From assembly GCF_005503365.1 (NCBI RefSeq), contig NZ_SCML01000037.1, forward strand, positions 1 through 63,974: a DNA stretch of 63,974 nt. Direction: 5' to 3'. The translations under genes were made by a program, and so were the position numbers. Below are positions 1 through 8,660 of this stretch, piece after piece. The stretch is from Hydrogenophaga sp. 2FB (lineage in GTDB: Bacteria; Pseudomonadota; Gammaproteobacteria; Burkholderiales; Burkholderiaceae_C). The notes beneath the pieces are model-generated. The model saw only the letters and a program-made list of their open reading frames with translations. It was not told the DNA's origin and did not search any database. Numbering within the stretch: position 1 is the stretch's first letter; every line of letters starts with the position of its first letter.

Positions 1-1
1 T

Positions 2-655
2 GAGGTGACCAACGTCGGCAACGACCGGGCACAGCTGAGCCCTATGGCGCGGGCGGCCCGCGAGTCCATGGGCGCGAAGAAGCTGCAGGCCTTTGCCGAC
101 CGTGGCTACTTCAGCGCTCCGCAGATCAAGGCCTGCGAGGACGCGGGCATCGCCGCCTTCGTGCCCAAGCCCATGACTTCCAACGCCAAGGCCGAGGGGC
201 GCTTCGACAAGAGCGACTTCATCTACATCGTCAAGGACGACGAGTACCAGTGCCCTGCGGGCGAGCGGGCCGTCTACCGCTTCAGCACGCTGGAGAAGAC
301 TGGGCTCAATGTCCATCTCTACTGGACCAGCGCCTGCCCGGGCTGCGCGATGAAGGCGCAGTGCACGCCCAGTAGCTACCGGCGCATCCGGCGCTGGGAA
401 CATGAAGAGGTGCTCGAGCGCATGCAGCAGCGACTGGACCGCAAGCCCGATGCCATGACCTTGCGACGGCGCACCGTCGAGCATGTGTTCGGCACGTTGA
501 AGCACTGGATGGGCTCGACGCACTTCCTGATGAAGACGCTGGCACATGTGAGCACCGAGATGAGCCTGCACGTGCTGGCTTACAACCTCAAGCGGGTGAT
601 CGCCATCTTGGGCATGACGAGAACGATGAAGGCGATGCGGCTGGCGGGGGCGTGA
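2..655 (+). mobile_element. IS1182-family transposase, C-terminal part (cut by window start)
   Basis: This is the C-terminal part of a DDE transposase, which would catalyse cut-and-paste movement of its insertion sequence. The frame is open to the first base, so the N-terminus and first catalytic Asp lie outside the window. Visible are a Cys-rich stretch (CPAGE, then CPGC and a further Cys, residues about 83-120) and the block RRRTVEHVFGTLKHWMG, whose Glu is the third catalytic residue typical of the IS1182 group. The protein ends normally with TGA. The next 176 bp hold no gene that I can support, and the inverted repeat of the element could not be placed without its other end. Whether the element is intact cannot be judged from here. 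Confidence 0.78.
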
Positions 656-831
656 GCCTGTTTGCGCTGCTTGAATGGTGCGCAGCGGAATCACCGCGGG
701 CCAAACTCGTCAACGCCGCAATCACGACTACTGGATGGCATTTACGGTTTGCAAGCCCATCGCAGCGCGACGGTTCGGCATACTAAGATCCCGCAGGCGT
801 TTCCACACAGCCTCGGCCGATGACCGTCATG

Positions 832-1248
832 CTAGCTCAGGCGCCCCACAGCGCCCTCGCCCTCCAACGCCCGCTTCATCGTGGCCGCACCCTGCTCCAT
901 CATCGTGTCGATGAAGCCCGCCAGCCCGTGGGGCAGCACATCGGTGATCCAGACGAAGCGTGTGCGTTGGGCACCTTCGGCGAACAGCTGCGCCGATGCG
1001 TTGTGGTGCGCGAGCTGGCCACCCACGGCGGCGTAGCTCAACCGGTGCAGGTCTTCGTCCAGACCCACGAACAGCTCGCGCATGACCATGCCGTTGGCGA
1101 AGGTCACGACACGCGCGCCCTCTTCGGCGCGGCAGTCGGTGACGAAGCCCGGTGCGAGGCGCTGGTGCACGGCGTTGAAGTCGCGCAGCGCGTCCCAGAC
1201 CTGGTCCAGGCTGGCTTCAACGATCACTTCCTTGTGGATGGTGGCCAT
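832..1248 (-). CDS. SRPBCC / polyketide-cyclase-like small protein
   Basis: A 138-residue protein with the START/SRPBCC (Bet v 1) fold pattern: N-terminal strand ATIHKEVIVEASLDQVWDAL, then a central beta-rich part (TFANGMVMRELFVGLDEDL), and a long C-terminal helix (GLAGFIDTMMEQGAATMKRAL). Members bind small hydrophobic ligands. Many are annotated as MxaD/polyketide-cyclase-like, and a specific ligand cannot be read from sequence. The ATG at 1248 follows a clear AGGAG site. It is 14 bp downstream of the VOC gene and is the last gene of the long minus-strand cluster, so it is probably co-transcribed with the AraC-VOC pair. Confidence 0.85.
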   Translation of the reverse strand: MATIHKEVIVEASLDQVWDALRDFNAVHQRLAPGFVTDCRAEEGARVVTFANGMVMRELFVGLDEDLHRLSYAAVGGQLAHHNASAQLFAEGAQRTRFVWITDVLPHGLAGFIDTMMEQGAATMKRALEGEGAVGRLS

Positions 1249-1262
1249 GGTGCTTCTCCTGT

Positions 1263-1622
1263 TCAGGGGCAGACGGCTTCGACGTTGTTGCCGTCGGGGT
1301 CGATCAGAAACGCCGCGTAGTAGGTCGGGCTGTAGTCCGGGCGCGGGCCCGGGCCGCCGTTGTCGGTGGCACCCGCCTTCAGGCCGGCTTTGTAGAACGC
1401 GTCCACCGCCTGGTGGTCGGCGGCGCGAAATGCGATGTGCGTGCCCGGACCCTTGGCGCCCCGGGTCGCGTAGAGCCACAGCGCGGGCGCGTCTTTGGGG
1501 CCGAGGCCGGCATAGGTGTCGTCGTGCGAGCCCAGTACGTGGCCCAGCGGTGCGAGCGCGGCTTCGTAAAAACGGATGCTCGCGGCTAGGTCGTTGACTT
1601 TCAGTCCGATGTGGTCGTACAT
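1263..1622 (-). CDS. VOC family protein (glyoxalase/bleomycin-resistance fold)
   Basis: A 119-residue single-module VOC protein. It opens with [20 protein letters not shown], the usual first beta-alpha unit with a metal-ligand His (His4), and ends with [15 protein letters not shown], where the Glu is the usual last metal ligand. Homologues are glyoxalase-like lyases, dioxygenases or drug-binding proteins, and no substrate can be assigned. The chosen ATG at 1622 has an AGGA site upstream and lies inside the 3-prime end of the AraC gene (22-nt overlap). Translation of the two is therefore probably coupled, and this protein may act in the response controlled by that regulator. Confidence 0.87.
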   Translation of the reverse strand: MYDHIGLKVNDLAASIRFYEAALAPLGHVLGSHDDTYAGLGPKDAPALWLYATRGAKGPGTHIAFRAADHQAVDAFYKAGLKAGATDNGGPGPRPDYSPTYYAAFLIDPDGNNVEAVCP

Positions 1623-2521
1623 GGTGATGGCTTCCTGGTCGATGGATGGATGAGGCGTCCATCGTCGATCAGGGCCGTCACGCGGTCTTGGAGAATCTTG
1701 CGGTCTTGCTTCGGACCGGTTCGCGCGGCCTGCCGGAAGTCGCGTGGCGCCACGCCGGCCGCGCGGTGGAAGGTGCGCACGAAGTTGCTGAGGTCGGCAA
1801 AGCCCACCTCCAGCGCCACGTCGGTCACCGGCGTGTCGTTGTCGGCCAGCAGCCACGCGGCGTGGCGCAGCCGCGAGCGCACGAGGTACTGGTGTGGCGT
1901 GACGCCGAGCACGCGCGAGAACAGCCGCAGAAAATGGAACGGGCTCAGGGCGGCTTCGCGGGCTGCGCGGTCCAGGTCGATGTCTTCGTGCGAATGGGCC
2001 GCGATCCACATCGCGGCCTCCACGGCACGGCGGCGGTCGCGATCGGCCGCCGTGGGTGGCGCCCGTTGGCGGCCCGTCACGACATCCACGAAGCGCGACG
2101 CGAACCACAAGCCCACTTCGTCCAGGCCGGTATCGCTGCGGCCGCTGGCCACGGCCTGCGCGAGTTCGCCCAGGACCATGAGTTCGGGCAGCGGCGGCAG
2201 CCCGCCCGTGCGCCAGGTGTTCGGGTCACCCCCAACCAATTCCACGAAGCTGGGCGAGAGGTGAAACGCCAGGCATTCGTCGCCGCAGACGTGGTGGTCG
2301 TGCGTGCACATGAACTCGTCGCCCGGGTGGCCCACGAGCACCGAGCCGGCCACCAGTTCGTACGATTCGCCACGCACCCGGTAGCCGAAGGTCCCTTTGC
2401 GCACGTAGGAGACCGAGTGGCCTTCGTGCAGTTCGGTGAACGGCCGCTCGAAGGGGCCGGCGCTGCAGCGGTAGTCGACCACCCGAACAGCGCCCGAGAG
2501 CAGTTCGGTGGCGGTGATCAT
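1601..2521 (-). CDS. AraC-family transcriptional regulator with cupin-like sensor domain
   Basis: A 306-residue regulator. Residues about 15-100 look like an AraC-type cupin sensor ([14 protein letters not shown], then a Cys/His-rich patch [12 protein letters not shown] near residues 72-83 that could bind a metal or sense redox state). Residues about 165-265 hold the two helix-turn-helix motifs, with [21 protein letters not shown] as the second. The tail after residue 266 overlaps the VOC gene. The start ATG at 2521 overlaps the stop of the upstream MGMT gene by four bases. Neighbours are MGMT upstream and VOC/SRPBCC downstream, so a role in a chemical-stress response is plausible but inferred. 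Confidence 0.9.
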   Translation of the reverse strand: MITATELLSGAVRVVDYRCSAGPFERPFTELHEGHSVSYVRKGTFGYRVRGESYELVAGSVLVGHPGDEFMCTHDHHVCGDECLAFHLSPSFVELVGGDPNTWRTGGLPPLPELMVLGELAQAVASGRSDTGLDEVGLWFASRFVDVVTGRQRAPPTAADRDRRRAVEAAMWIAAHSHEDIDLDRAAREAALSPFHFLRLFSRVLGVTPHQYLVRSRLRHAAWLLADNDTPVTDVALEVGFADLSNFVRTFHRAAGVAPRDFRQAARTGPKQDRKILQDRVTALIDDGRLIHPSTRKPSPCTTTSD

Positions 2522-3066
2522 CCGCCGGCTCCGTCGAACAGATCCGGCTCGAGCGCGCCCTCGATCGCCAGCATGCGCAGCTTGGTGACGGCACCGCCGC
2601 CGGCGGAAAAACCGCCGGGCCGATTGCCTGCCGCCAACACGCGGTGGCAGGGCACGATGGGCGCGAACGGGTTGTGGCCCATGGCCTGCCCCACCGCGCG
2701 GGACAGGCCCACGTCACCGAGTTCGCGCGCGATCTCGCCGTAGGTGCGGGTCTGGCCCGGGGGAATGGCGCGCGCGATGGCGTAGACCTCGCGCTGGAAG
2801 GGTGTGAGCCGGGCCATGTCCAGCTCGATCTCCATCAAGTCACGCGCCATGCCTTTCAGCAAGTCCTGCACACCGGTGATGGCCGTCTGCACCGCGGCGG
2901 GTGGCTGGTCCACCTGCGGCAAAGGCGGCAGGCCTTTGAGCAACCGCGCGCGGGTGCGCGGCGCATCGGCCTCGGGCAACTGCACCGCGACCACGCCGCC
3001 CGGCCCCCAGGCAATGCCACAGGTGCCGATGGCGGTGGGAAACAGCGTGTGGCCGCCCTCGCCCAT
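2518..3066 (-). CDS. ogt: methylated-DNA--protein-cysteine S-methyltransferase
   Basis: A 182-residue O6-alkylguanine-DNA alkyltransferase. It repairs O6-methylguanine by irreversible transfer of the alkyl group to its own cysteine. The C-terminal ATase domain begins near residue 88 ([26 protein letters not shown]) and contains the active-site motif IVPCHRV, with Cys140. The Arg/Asn hinge region [11 protein letters not shown] is also present. There is no Ada-type N-terminal domain, so it is the stand-alone (Ogt/AGT) type. Its ATG is 2 bp after the stop of the SDR gene and its stop overlaps the AraC start, so it belongs to the same transcription unit. Confidence 0.93.
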   Translation of the reverse strand: MGEGGHTLFPTAIGTCGIAWGPGGVVAVQLPEADAPRTRARLLKGLPPLPQVDQPPAAVQTAITGVQDLLKGMARDLMEIELDMARLTPFQREVYAIARAIPPGQTRTYGEIARELGDVGLSRAVGQAMGHNPFAPIVPCHRVLAAGNRPGGFSAGGGAVTKLRMLAIEGALEPDLFDGAGG

Positions 3067-3068
3067 GG

Positions 3069-3974
3069 TCAGCCGGCGCGCAGCGCCGCCCGCAGGTTTA
3101 CACCAATCTCGGGCCGTTCCAGGAACGGATCGGCCGGGTTGGTCTGGTTGACGATGCCTTCCATGCGCGCGCGCACGTTGCCCAGCGCGCGCGGGTGGCT
3201 GAAGATGTAGAACCGGTCGGCCGTGATGGCGTCGAACACCAGCTGCGCCACCTCGGTCGCCGTGACCTTGCCCGAACCCACGGCCTTGTCGGTCATGGCC
3301 TGGCCGATCAACTGGCTCTGCGTGGCGGCTTCGTCGGCCATCTCGGTCGGGCGGTTGCGGTGGCTCTGGCTGATGCCGGTGGGCACGAAATACGGGCAAA
3401 GCACGCTGGCGCTGAGCTGGTCGCTCACCAGCTTCAGGTCCTGGTAGAGCGTTTCGGTCAGGCTCACCACGGCGTGTTTGCTCACGTTGTAGACGCCCAT
3501 GTTGGGCGGTGTGAGCAGGCCGGCCATGCTGGCGGTGTTGACGATATGGCCGCGCCAGTTCGGATCGGCCTTCGCGGCGGCGAGCATCATGGGCGTGAAC
3601 AGGCGCACGCCATGGATCACGCCCCACACGTTCACGCCCAGCACCCATTCCCAGTCGCGCACCGAGTTCTCCCAGATCAGGCCGCCCGAGCCCACGCCGG
3701 CGTTGTTGAAGACGAAGTGCGGCGCGCCAAAGCGCTGCTGCACCGCGCTGGCCAGGGCTTCCATCTGCTCCTGGCTGGACACGTCGACCCGGCGCGACAG
3801 CACCTGCACGCCGGTGGCTTCGATCTCGGCCGTGGCCTTGTCCAGCGCGTCCTGCTGCACGTCCACCAGCACGAGGTTCATGCCGCGCTGTGCGCCGATG
3901 CGCGCGCACTCCAGGCCGAAGCCCGAGCCCGCGCCGGTGAGCACCGCCGTCTTGCCTTTGAAATCCTGAATCAT
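3069..3974 (-). CDS. SDR family NAD(P)-dependent oxidoreductase
   Basis: A 301-residue classical short-chain dehydrogenase/reductase. The Rossmann motif TGAGSGFG lies near residues 13-20, the NNAG motif at 90-93, and the catalytic Ser149, Tyr162 and Lys166 (YNVSK) are all present. A C-terminal extension beyond the usual 250 residues (about 250-301) resembles that of SDRs annotated as fatty-acid or steroid related, but the substrate is unknown. The start was placed at ATG 3974 because the Rossmann fold begins there and a GGAGAC site precedes it. It lies 31 bp after the GNAT gene. Confidence 0.9.
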   Translation of the reverse strand: MIQDFKGKTAVLTGAGSGFGLECARIGAQRGMNLVLVDVQQDALDKATAEIEATGVQVLSRRVDVSSQEQMEALASAVQQRFGAPHFVFNNAGVGSGGLIWENSVRDWEWVLGVNVWGVIHGVRLFTPMMLAAAKADPNWRGHIVNTASMAGLLTPPNMGVYNVSKHAVVSLTETLYQDLKLVSDQLSASVLCPYFVPTGISQSHRNRPTEMADEAATQSQLIGQAMTDKAVGSGKVTATEVAQLVFDAITADRFYIFSHPRALGNVRARMEGIVNQTNPADPFLERPEIGVNLRAALRAG

Positions 3975-4005
3975 CGTTGTCTCCTGTGTATGCGTGAAAG
4001 CTGCC

Positions 4006-4464
4006 TCAGTCGGCGCGGACCATCTCGATGTGGTCGATGCCGTCTTCGATGTAGATCGGGCCGTCGGGCACGAAGCCGTGCTGTTGGTAGAACGCCTGCA
4101 GCCGCGCTTGCGCGCCGATGCGGATGGGCTGCACGCCCCACAGGCCCTGCAAGGCCTGCACCGATTCGCGCACCAGCACATGGCCCAGGCCGCCGCCCCG
4201 CGCCGCGGGCAGCGTGACCACGCGGCCGATGCTGGCCTCGGTGAATTTCAGACCGGCCGGCACCAGGCGGGCATAGGCCAGCAGCTCGCCATCGCGCTCG
4301 CCCAGCAGGTGGAAGCATTGCGCGTCGGCGCCGTCCATGTCCTGGAACACGCAGGTCTGTTCCATCACGAACACCTCGGTGCGCAGTTGCAACAGGGCAT
4401 AGAGCGTGCGGGCATGGAGGGCATCGAAAGGCAGGCAGCGCCAGTTCAGGGGATGGGAGCTCAA
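4006..4464 (-). CDS. GNAT family N-acetyltransferase, ElaA-like
   Basis: A 152-residue GNAT protein that would transfer an acyl group from acyl-CoA to an amine. The acetyl-CoA loop is visible as GRVVTLPAARGGGLGHVLV (residues about 81-98, with the RGGGLG turn). The N-terminus LRTEVFVMEQTCVFQDMDGAD is the typical start of the ElaA group. Translation begins at TTG 4464, where TTGA joins this start to the stop of the GST gene, a sign of translational coupling. The acceptor is not known. Confidence 0.88.
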   Translation of the reverse strand: MSSHPLNWRCLPFDALHARTLYALLQLRTEVFVMEQTCVFQDMDGADAQCFHLLGERDGELLAYARLVPAGLKFTEASIGRVVTLPAARGGGLGHVLVRESVQALQGLWGVQPIRIGAQARLQAFYQQHGFVPDGPIYIEDGIDHIEMVRAD

Positions 4465-5396
4465 ACGCGCACTTCCCTCAACACATAGCCGATGCGCGGG
4501 AAATGCACGTGCAGCAGGCCCGCCCGCTCGTCCGTGCGTTCCAGCGTGTAGCGCGTGCGCGTGGCGGCGCGCAGGAGGCCTTCGGTGGGCTCCTGGCCAA
4601 AGGCCTCGGCCGCCACGGTCACCCGGCTGCCGAGCTCGATGCGGTGTTCGTTCTGGAAGACGTCATCGGGCAGCGGCGCGGGCTGCGCGGCGGCGGCCAC
4701 GGCGATGGCGTCGGTGGACGAGAGCTGGGAGGACGTGCCGTGGCCGATGGCCGCCATGCGGTCCATCCACTCGATCACGTGCGGCGTGGCGTCAAGAATG
4801 CCGGCCATCGTGGGGTTGATCACCCGGATGAACCACAGCGGGTGGTATGCCGCGAAATCGGCCACGCAGGGCGCGTCGCCCAGCAGATAGGGCTGTTCCT
4901 CGACCATGGTCGAGAGGCGGCGCAGATAGCTGCGCAAGGCGGCGGTGGCGTCGCCCACGCGCAGGCCGACCATGCCGCCGCGCATGGCGGCGCGGTCGGC
5001 GGCGAAGGCCTGGCCCACTTCGGGCGGCTGGCTGCCAAACAGCGCGGCCGCGCCCTTGGGGCTGAGGCAGTAGCCCATGGCGGCCCAGAACAGCGTGGTG
5101 TCGGCCCATTGCGCCAGCACGCGCGCCACACCTTTGTGGTGCTCGTGGTACAGCGGCGGTGTGGGCTGGCGGTGTTCAAGCACATCGCAGATCAGGGCGG
5201 TGTCGCAATAGATGTCGGCCCCGACCTGCAGGATGGGCGTGCGGCGGTAGCCACCGGTGAGCGCGGTCACGTCGGGCTTGGGCATGACGCTGGGGATGTG
5301 CACGCTCTGCCAAGTGAAGCCTTTGTAGCCCAGCATCAACCGGGCCTTTTCGGCGAATGGCGACATGGGGTAGTGGTGGAGGATGGGTTCTGGCAT
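4461..5396 (-). CDS. glutathione S-transferase family protein with extra C-terminal domain
   Basis: A 311-residue protein. Residues 1-80 form a thioredoxin-fold GST N-terminal domain (HHYPMSPFAEKARLMLGYKG, with the cis-Pro loop RRTPILQVGADIYCDT). Residues about 90-240 are an all-helical GST C-domain, including the conserved Asp region CVADFAAYHPLWF. Residues about 245-311 are additional to a normal 200-230-residue GST and appear beta-rich (GSRVTVAAEAFGQEPTEGLL). The start at ATG 5396 matches the fold; a longer reading frame upstream codes for His/Arg-rich low-complexity sequence and was not used. It sits 20 bp behind the AidB-like acyl-CoA dehydrogenase. Conjugating or isomerising activity is inferred only from family. 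Confidence 0.87.
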   Translation of the reverse strand: MPEPILHHYPMSPFAEKARLMLGYKGFTWQSVHIPSVMPKPDVTALTGGYRRTPILQVGADIYCDTALICDVLEHRQPTPPLYHEHHKGVARVLAQWADTTLFWAAMGYCLSPKGAAALFGSQPPEVGQAFAADRAAMRGGMVGLRVGDATAALRSYLRRLSTMVEEQPYLLGDAPCVADFAAYHPLWFIRVINPTMAGILDATPHVIEWMDRMAAIGHGTSSQLSSTDAIAVAAAAQPAPLPDDVFQNEHRIELGSRVTVAAEAFGQEPTEGLLRAATRTRYTLERTDERAGLLHVHFPRIGYVLREVRV

Positions 5397-5416
5397 GTCG
5401 TGGGCCTTGAAAATGT

Positions 5417-7063
5417 TCAGCGCGGCATGGCGCGCTGGATGATGGTGTCGAAATCGGTGCCCGCGCCGAGCGAGCCGAAGCTGTAACCCCATTGGCCGGC
5501 CAGGCGCGAATCGCAGAAGGCGCTGAACACGGCCGAGGGCGCGGTTTGCGCCAGCAGCGCGGCCTGCACCGCCAGCGCCACGTCTTGCGCGAGGCGGCGC
5601 GCTTCCATCTCGGTGGCCATCTCTTCCACCCGAAGGGGCAGGCGCTCGGCCAGGTGGTCCAGCGCGGGGTGCATGCCGCGCGCGGGCGCGAGTTCGTGCG
5701 CCAGCGCGGCCGCCGTGTCGGCCTTGCGCAGCGCGCGCAGCAGGTCCAGCGCCATGATGTTGCCCGCACCTTCCCAGATCGAGTTGAGCGGCATCTCGCG
5801 GTAGATGCGCGCCATCACGCCTTCACCGCCCTCTTCCACGTAGCCATTGCCGCCCAGGCATTCCATGGCTTCCTGCGCGAAGTGGCTGCCGCGCTTGCAG
5901 ATCCAGAACTTGGCCACGGGCGTGAGCAGGCGCGTCATCACCTGCTCGTGCGGGTCGTTGGCGCGGTCGAAGCTGTGCGCGAGGCGCAGCGCCAGCGCGG
6001 TGGACGCCTCGGATTCGAGCGCAAGATCGGCCAGCACGTTCTTCATCAGCGGCTGCTCGATCAGCGCCTTGCCGAAGGCCTTGCGCTGGCGCGTGTGGTT
6101 CAGCGCGATGGACAGCGCCTGGCGCATCAGGCCGCTGGTGCCGAGCGCGCAGTCGAGCCGCGTCATGGTGCCCATGGCGAGGATCTGCGGAATGCCACGG
6201 CCTTCTTCGCCAACCAGCCAGGCGCTGGCACCCACGAACTCCACTTCGGAACTGGCGTTGGCCTTGTTGCCGAGTTTGTCCTTCAGGCGCTGGATGAAGA
6301 GCTGGTTCAAGCTGCCGTCGGGCAACACGCGCGGCAGGAACAGGCAACTGAGGCCGCTGGTGGTCTGCGCGAGGATCAGGAAGGCGTCGCACATGGGCGC
6401 CGAGAAGAACCACTTGTGGCCGGTGACGCTGAAGCGCTGGCCCCAGGCGTCGCGGCCATTGGGCTCGGCGCGCGTGGTGTTCGCGCGCACGTCGGAACCG
6501 CCCTGCTTTTCCGTCATCCCCATGCCCATGGTGAGGCCGGGCTTGTCACGCCAGACCTTGAGCGCAGGGTCGTAGGCGCGGCTGGTGAGGCCGGGCGACC
6601 AGTCCTGGTAGATGGCGGCGTTGTCCTTGAGCGCGGGGGCGACCGCGTAGCTCATGGAGATCGGGCAGAGGACAGAGGGTTCGAGCTCGGTGAAGAGCAT
6701 GAAGCCGGCAGCGCGTTGGAGGTGGGGGTTCGGGGCGCCCTCGCCCCAGGCCGCGCCATGCAGCCCAGCGCCCACCGCCTGCGCCATCAACGCGTGATAA
6801 CCCGGGTGAAACTCCACCTGGTCGATGCGCTCACCAAACCGGTTGTGCGTCTTGAGCACCGGCGTGTGCACATTGGCCAGCCGCGCGTGGGTCTGCATCT
6901 CGCCGCTGCCCACCACCGCTCCCAGCGCCTGCAGCGGCTTGGTGTCCAACGACGGCGCGTTGAACTTCAGCGCCGCCTGCATCGCCTGGTTGCCGGTGAA
7001 CAGGTTCACGTCCACCAGTGGTGCTGGCTGGTTGAACACCTCGTGCGTGGTCGCGGCGGCCAT
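5417..7063 (-). CDS. acyl-CoA dehydrogenase family protein, AidB-like
   Basis: A 548-residue flavoprotein of the AidB/isovaleryl-CoA dehydrogenase branch. It has the N-terminal AidB-type extension (LFTGNQAMQAALKF...), the FAD-binding motif MGMTEKQGGSDVRANTT, and the C-terminal helical domain with ECLGGNGYVEEGG. AidB of E. coli is an alkylation-response flavoprotein that binds DNA, and most homologues have unproven substrates. The presence of an MGMT gene 2 kb further on in the same unit fits an alkylation-response link, but an acyl-CoA substrate is equally possible. The start ATG 7063 lies 17 bp after the MDR gene. Confidence 0.9.
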   Translation of the reverse strand: MAAATTHEVFNQPAPLVDVNLFTGNQAMQAALKFNAPSLDTKPLQALGAVVGSGEMQTHARLANVHTPVLKTHNRFGERIDQVEFHPGYHALMAQAVGAGLHGAAWGEGAPNPHLQRAAGFMLFTELEPSVLCPISMSYAVAPALKDNAAIYQDWSPGLTSRAYDPALKVWRDKPGLTMGMGMTEKQGGSDVRANTTRAEPNGRDAWGQRFSVTGHKWFFSAPMCDAFLILAQTTSGLSCLFLPRVLPDGSLNQLFIQRLKDKLGNKANASSEVEFVGASAWLVGEEGRGIPQILAMGTMTRLDCALGTSGLMRQALSIALNHTRQRKAFGKALIEQPLMKNVLADLALESEASTALALRLAHSFDRANDPHEQVMTRLLTPVAKFWICKRGSHFAQEAMECLGGNGYVEEGGEGVMARIYREMPLNSIWEGAGNIMALDLLRALRKADTAAALAHELAPARGMHPALDHLAERLPLRVEEMATEMEARRLAQDVALAVQAALLAQTAPSAVFSAFCDSRLAGQWGYSFGSLGAGTDFDTIIQRAMPR

Positions 7064-7080
7064 GGCGCGCTCCTCTATCG

Positions 7081-8097
7081 TCAGATCAACTTGACCAACT
7101 GCTTGCCGAAGTTCTTGCCTTTGAGCAGACCCAAAAAGGCTTCCGGCGCGGCAGCCAGGCCCTGCGCCACGGTTTCGCGCGGGCGCAGCTTGCCGGTACC
7201 CACCAGCGTGCCCAATTCGGTGAGTGCTTCGGGCCACACCTCCATGTGCTCGCTGACGATGAAGCCCTCGATCTTGAGCCGGTTGACCAGGATCAACGCG
7301 GGGTTGGCCAGTGGCAGCGGCTGGCCGTCGTAGCCGGCGATCATGCCGCACACGGCGATGCGGCCGAAGGTGTTCATGCGCAGCAACACGGCGTCGAGCA
7401 CCATGCCACCCACGTTCTCGAAGTAGCCATCGATGCCATTCGGGCACTCCGCCTTGAGTGCCTTGGCCAGCGAGTACGCGTCCTTGTGCAGCTTGTAGTC
7501 GATGCAGGCATCGAAGCCGAGTTCTTCCACGGCGTACTTGCATTTGTCCGGGCCGCCGGCAATCCCCACCGCGCGGCAGCCGCGCGCTTTGGCCAGCGCG
7601 GCGAAGGCGCTGCCCACCGCGCCCGTGGCGGCGCTCACCACCACCGTGTCGCCGGCCTTGGGGTTGATGATCTTCACCAGGCCGTACCAGGCGGTCACGC
7701 CCGGCATGCCGACCGCGCCGAGGTAGTGCGAGAGCGGCACGTGTGTGGTGTCGACCTTGCGCAGCGCGCCGGGCTGGTTGGCATCGACCACGCTGTATTC
7801 CTGCCAGCCGCCCATGCCCACGACCTTGTCGCCCGCTTTGAATTTGGGGTGCTTCGATTCGGCCACTTCACCCACCGTGCCGCCGATCATGACCTCGCCC
7901 AGTGGCTGGGACGCGGCGTAGCTCTTGCTGTCGTTCATGCGGCCGCGCATGTACGGGTCCAGACTCAAAAAATGGTGGCGCACCAGCACCTGGCCGTCGG
8001 CCAGCGCGGGGGTCTCACTGGTGACCTGCTTGAAGTTGGACACCGTGGCTTCGCCCTCGGGGCGGTTGTCGAGAAGGATCTGGTGGTTGGTGGGCAT
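7081..8097 (-). CDS. zinc-independent MDR NADP-dependent oxidoreductase, CurA/PTGR-like
   Basis: A 338-residue medium-chain dehydrogenase/reductase. The N-terminal GroES-like domain carries VRHHFLSLDPYMRGRMND, typical of the NADP-dependent leukotriene B4 12-hydroxydehydrogenase/CurA group. The Rossmann motif AATGAVGSAFAALAKARG lies near residues 155-175. The Cys/His ligands of zinc alcohol dehydrogenases are absent. Such enzymes reduce the C=C bond of alpha,beta-unsaturated ketones or aldehydes. It starts 9 bp after the thioesterase, in the acyl-CoA catabolic cluster. Confidence 0.9.
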   Translation of the reverse strand: MPTNHQILLDNRPEGEATVSNFKQVTSETPALADGQVLVRHHFLSLDPYMRGRMNDSKSYAASQPLGEVMIGGTVGEVAESKHPKFKAGDKVVGMGGWQEYSVVDANQPGALRKVDTTHVPLSHYLGAVGMPGVTAWYGLVKIINPKAGDTVVVSAATGAVGSAFAALAKARGCRAVGIAGGPDKCKYAVEELGFDACIDYKLHKDAYSLAKALKAECPNGIDGYFENVGGMVLDAVLLRMNTFGRIAVCGMIAGYDGQPLPLANPALILVNRLKIEGFIVSEHMEVWPEALTELGTLVGTGKLRPRETVAQGLAAAPEAFLGLLKGKNFGKQLVKLI

Positions 8098-8106
8098 GGC
8101 TGACTC

Positions 8107-8535
8107 CTAGTCGGTAGCGATTCGGTTGAGGGGCTGGGTGCTGCCCGGCCCCGTGGGCAGGCGTGGCACCAGTTTGAAGGTGCCCGTGGCATGGGCACAG
8201 AGTTTGCCGGCAGCGTCGAAGATGCTGCCTTCGGTGAACACCAGGGTGGCGGTGCGGTGCAGGATGCGCCCCTTCGCGTGCAGCGGGCCCTTGGCCGCGC
8301 GCGTGAACGAGGCCTTCATTTCGATGGTGACACCGCCGGTGTTGGGCTCCACCGAGCGCGCGGCGTGCGCCATGACCACGTCGAGCAAGGTCATGCTCGC
8401 GCCGCCATGCACCACGTCGAACGAATTCAGGTGATCGGGGCCGGGGTCGAAACCGATCTCGGCTTCGCCGCCTTCGAACTTGTGCAGCTTGAAGCCGAGG
8501 AGATCAACAAAAGGGATGCGTACAGAAAATTCCAT
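8107..8535 (-). CDS. PaaI-family hotdog thioesterase
   Basis: A 142-residue single hotdog-fold protein. The signature FDVVHGGASMTLLDVVMAHAAR (residues about 39-60) is the PaaI/DUF4442-type active-site helix, where HGG and the Asp at the end of the helix are the usual catalytic/binding residues. It would hydrolyse an acyl-CoA to free acid and CoA. The start ATG 8535 follows the 125-bp spacer that holds dispersed repeat copy 1. It is 9 bp upstream of the MDR gene. Confidence 0.88.
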   Translation of the reverse strand: MEFSVRIPFVDLLGFKLHKFEGGEAEIGFDPGPDHLNSFDVVHGGASMTLLDVVMAHAARSVEPNTGGVTIEMKASFTRAAKGPLHAKGRILHRTATLVFTEGSIFDAAGKLCAHATGTFKLVPRLPTGPGSTQPLNRIATD

Positions 8536-8583
8536 GGGTGAACGATACAACTGAATGGGTGAAGTGTCTGGATCCAGGGCACC

Positions 8584-8650
8584 GCGGAACCGGCTTTGCC
8601 GGGCCGCCAGTGCCGCCCCCTTGAGGGGGTCGCGCGCAGCGCGGCGGGGG
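8584..8650 (-). repeat. intergenic hairpin repeat, copy 1
   Basis: The first 24 bases (8584-8607) are identical to 13471-13494 and contain the hairpin CCGGC-TTT-GCCGG. They are followed by a second hairpin, CCCCC-TTGA-GGGGG, and a GC-rich tail. The element lies in the gap directly after the stop of the SDR gene at 8661 and before the thioesterase. This is a REP-like layout that could protect or terminate an mRNA. Orientation on the minus strand is given because it follows a minus-strand gene. Confidence 0.7.
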
Positions 8651-8660
8651 TGGTCCTTTT

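Noticed and set aside
656..831. Search for the right inverted repeat of the IS element
   Set aside because: The left end is outside the window, so no repeat pair can be tested.
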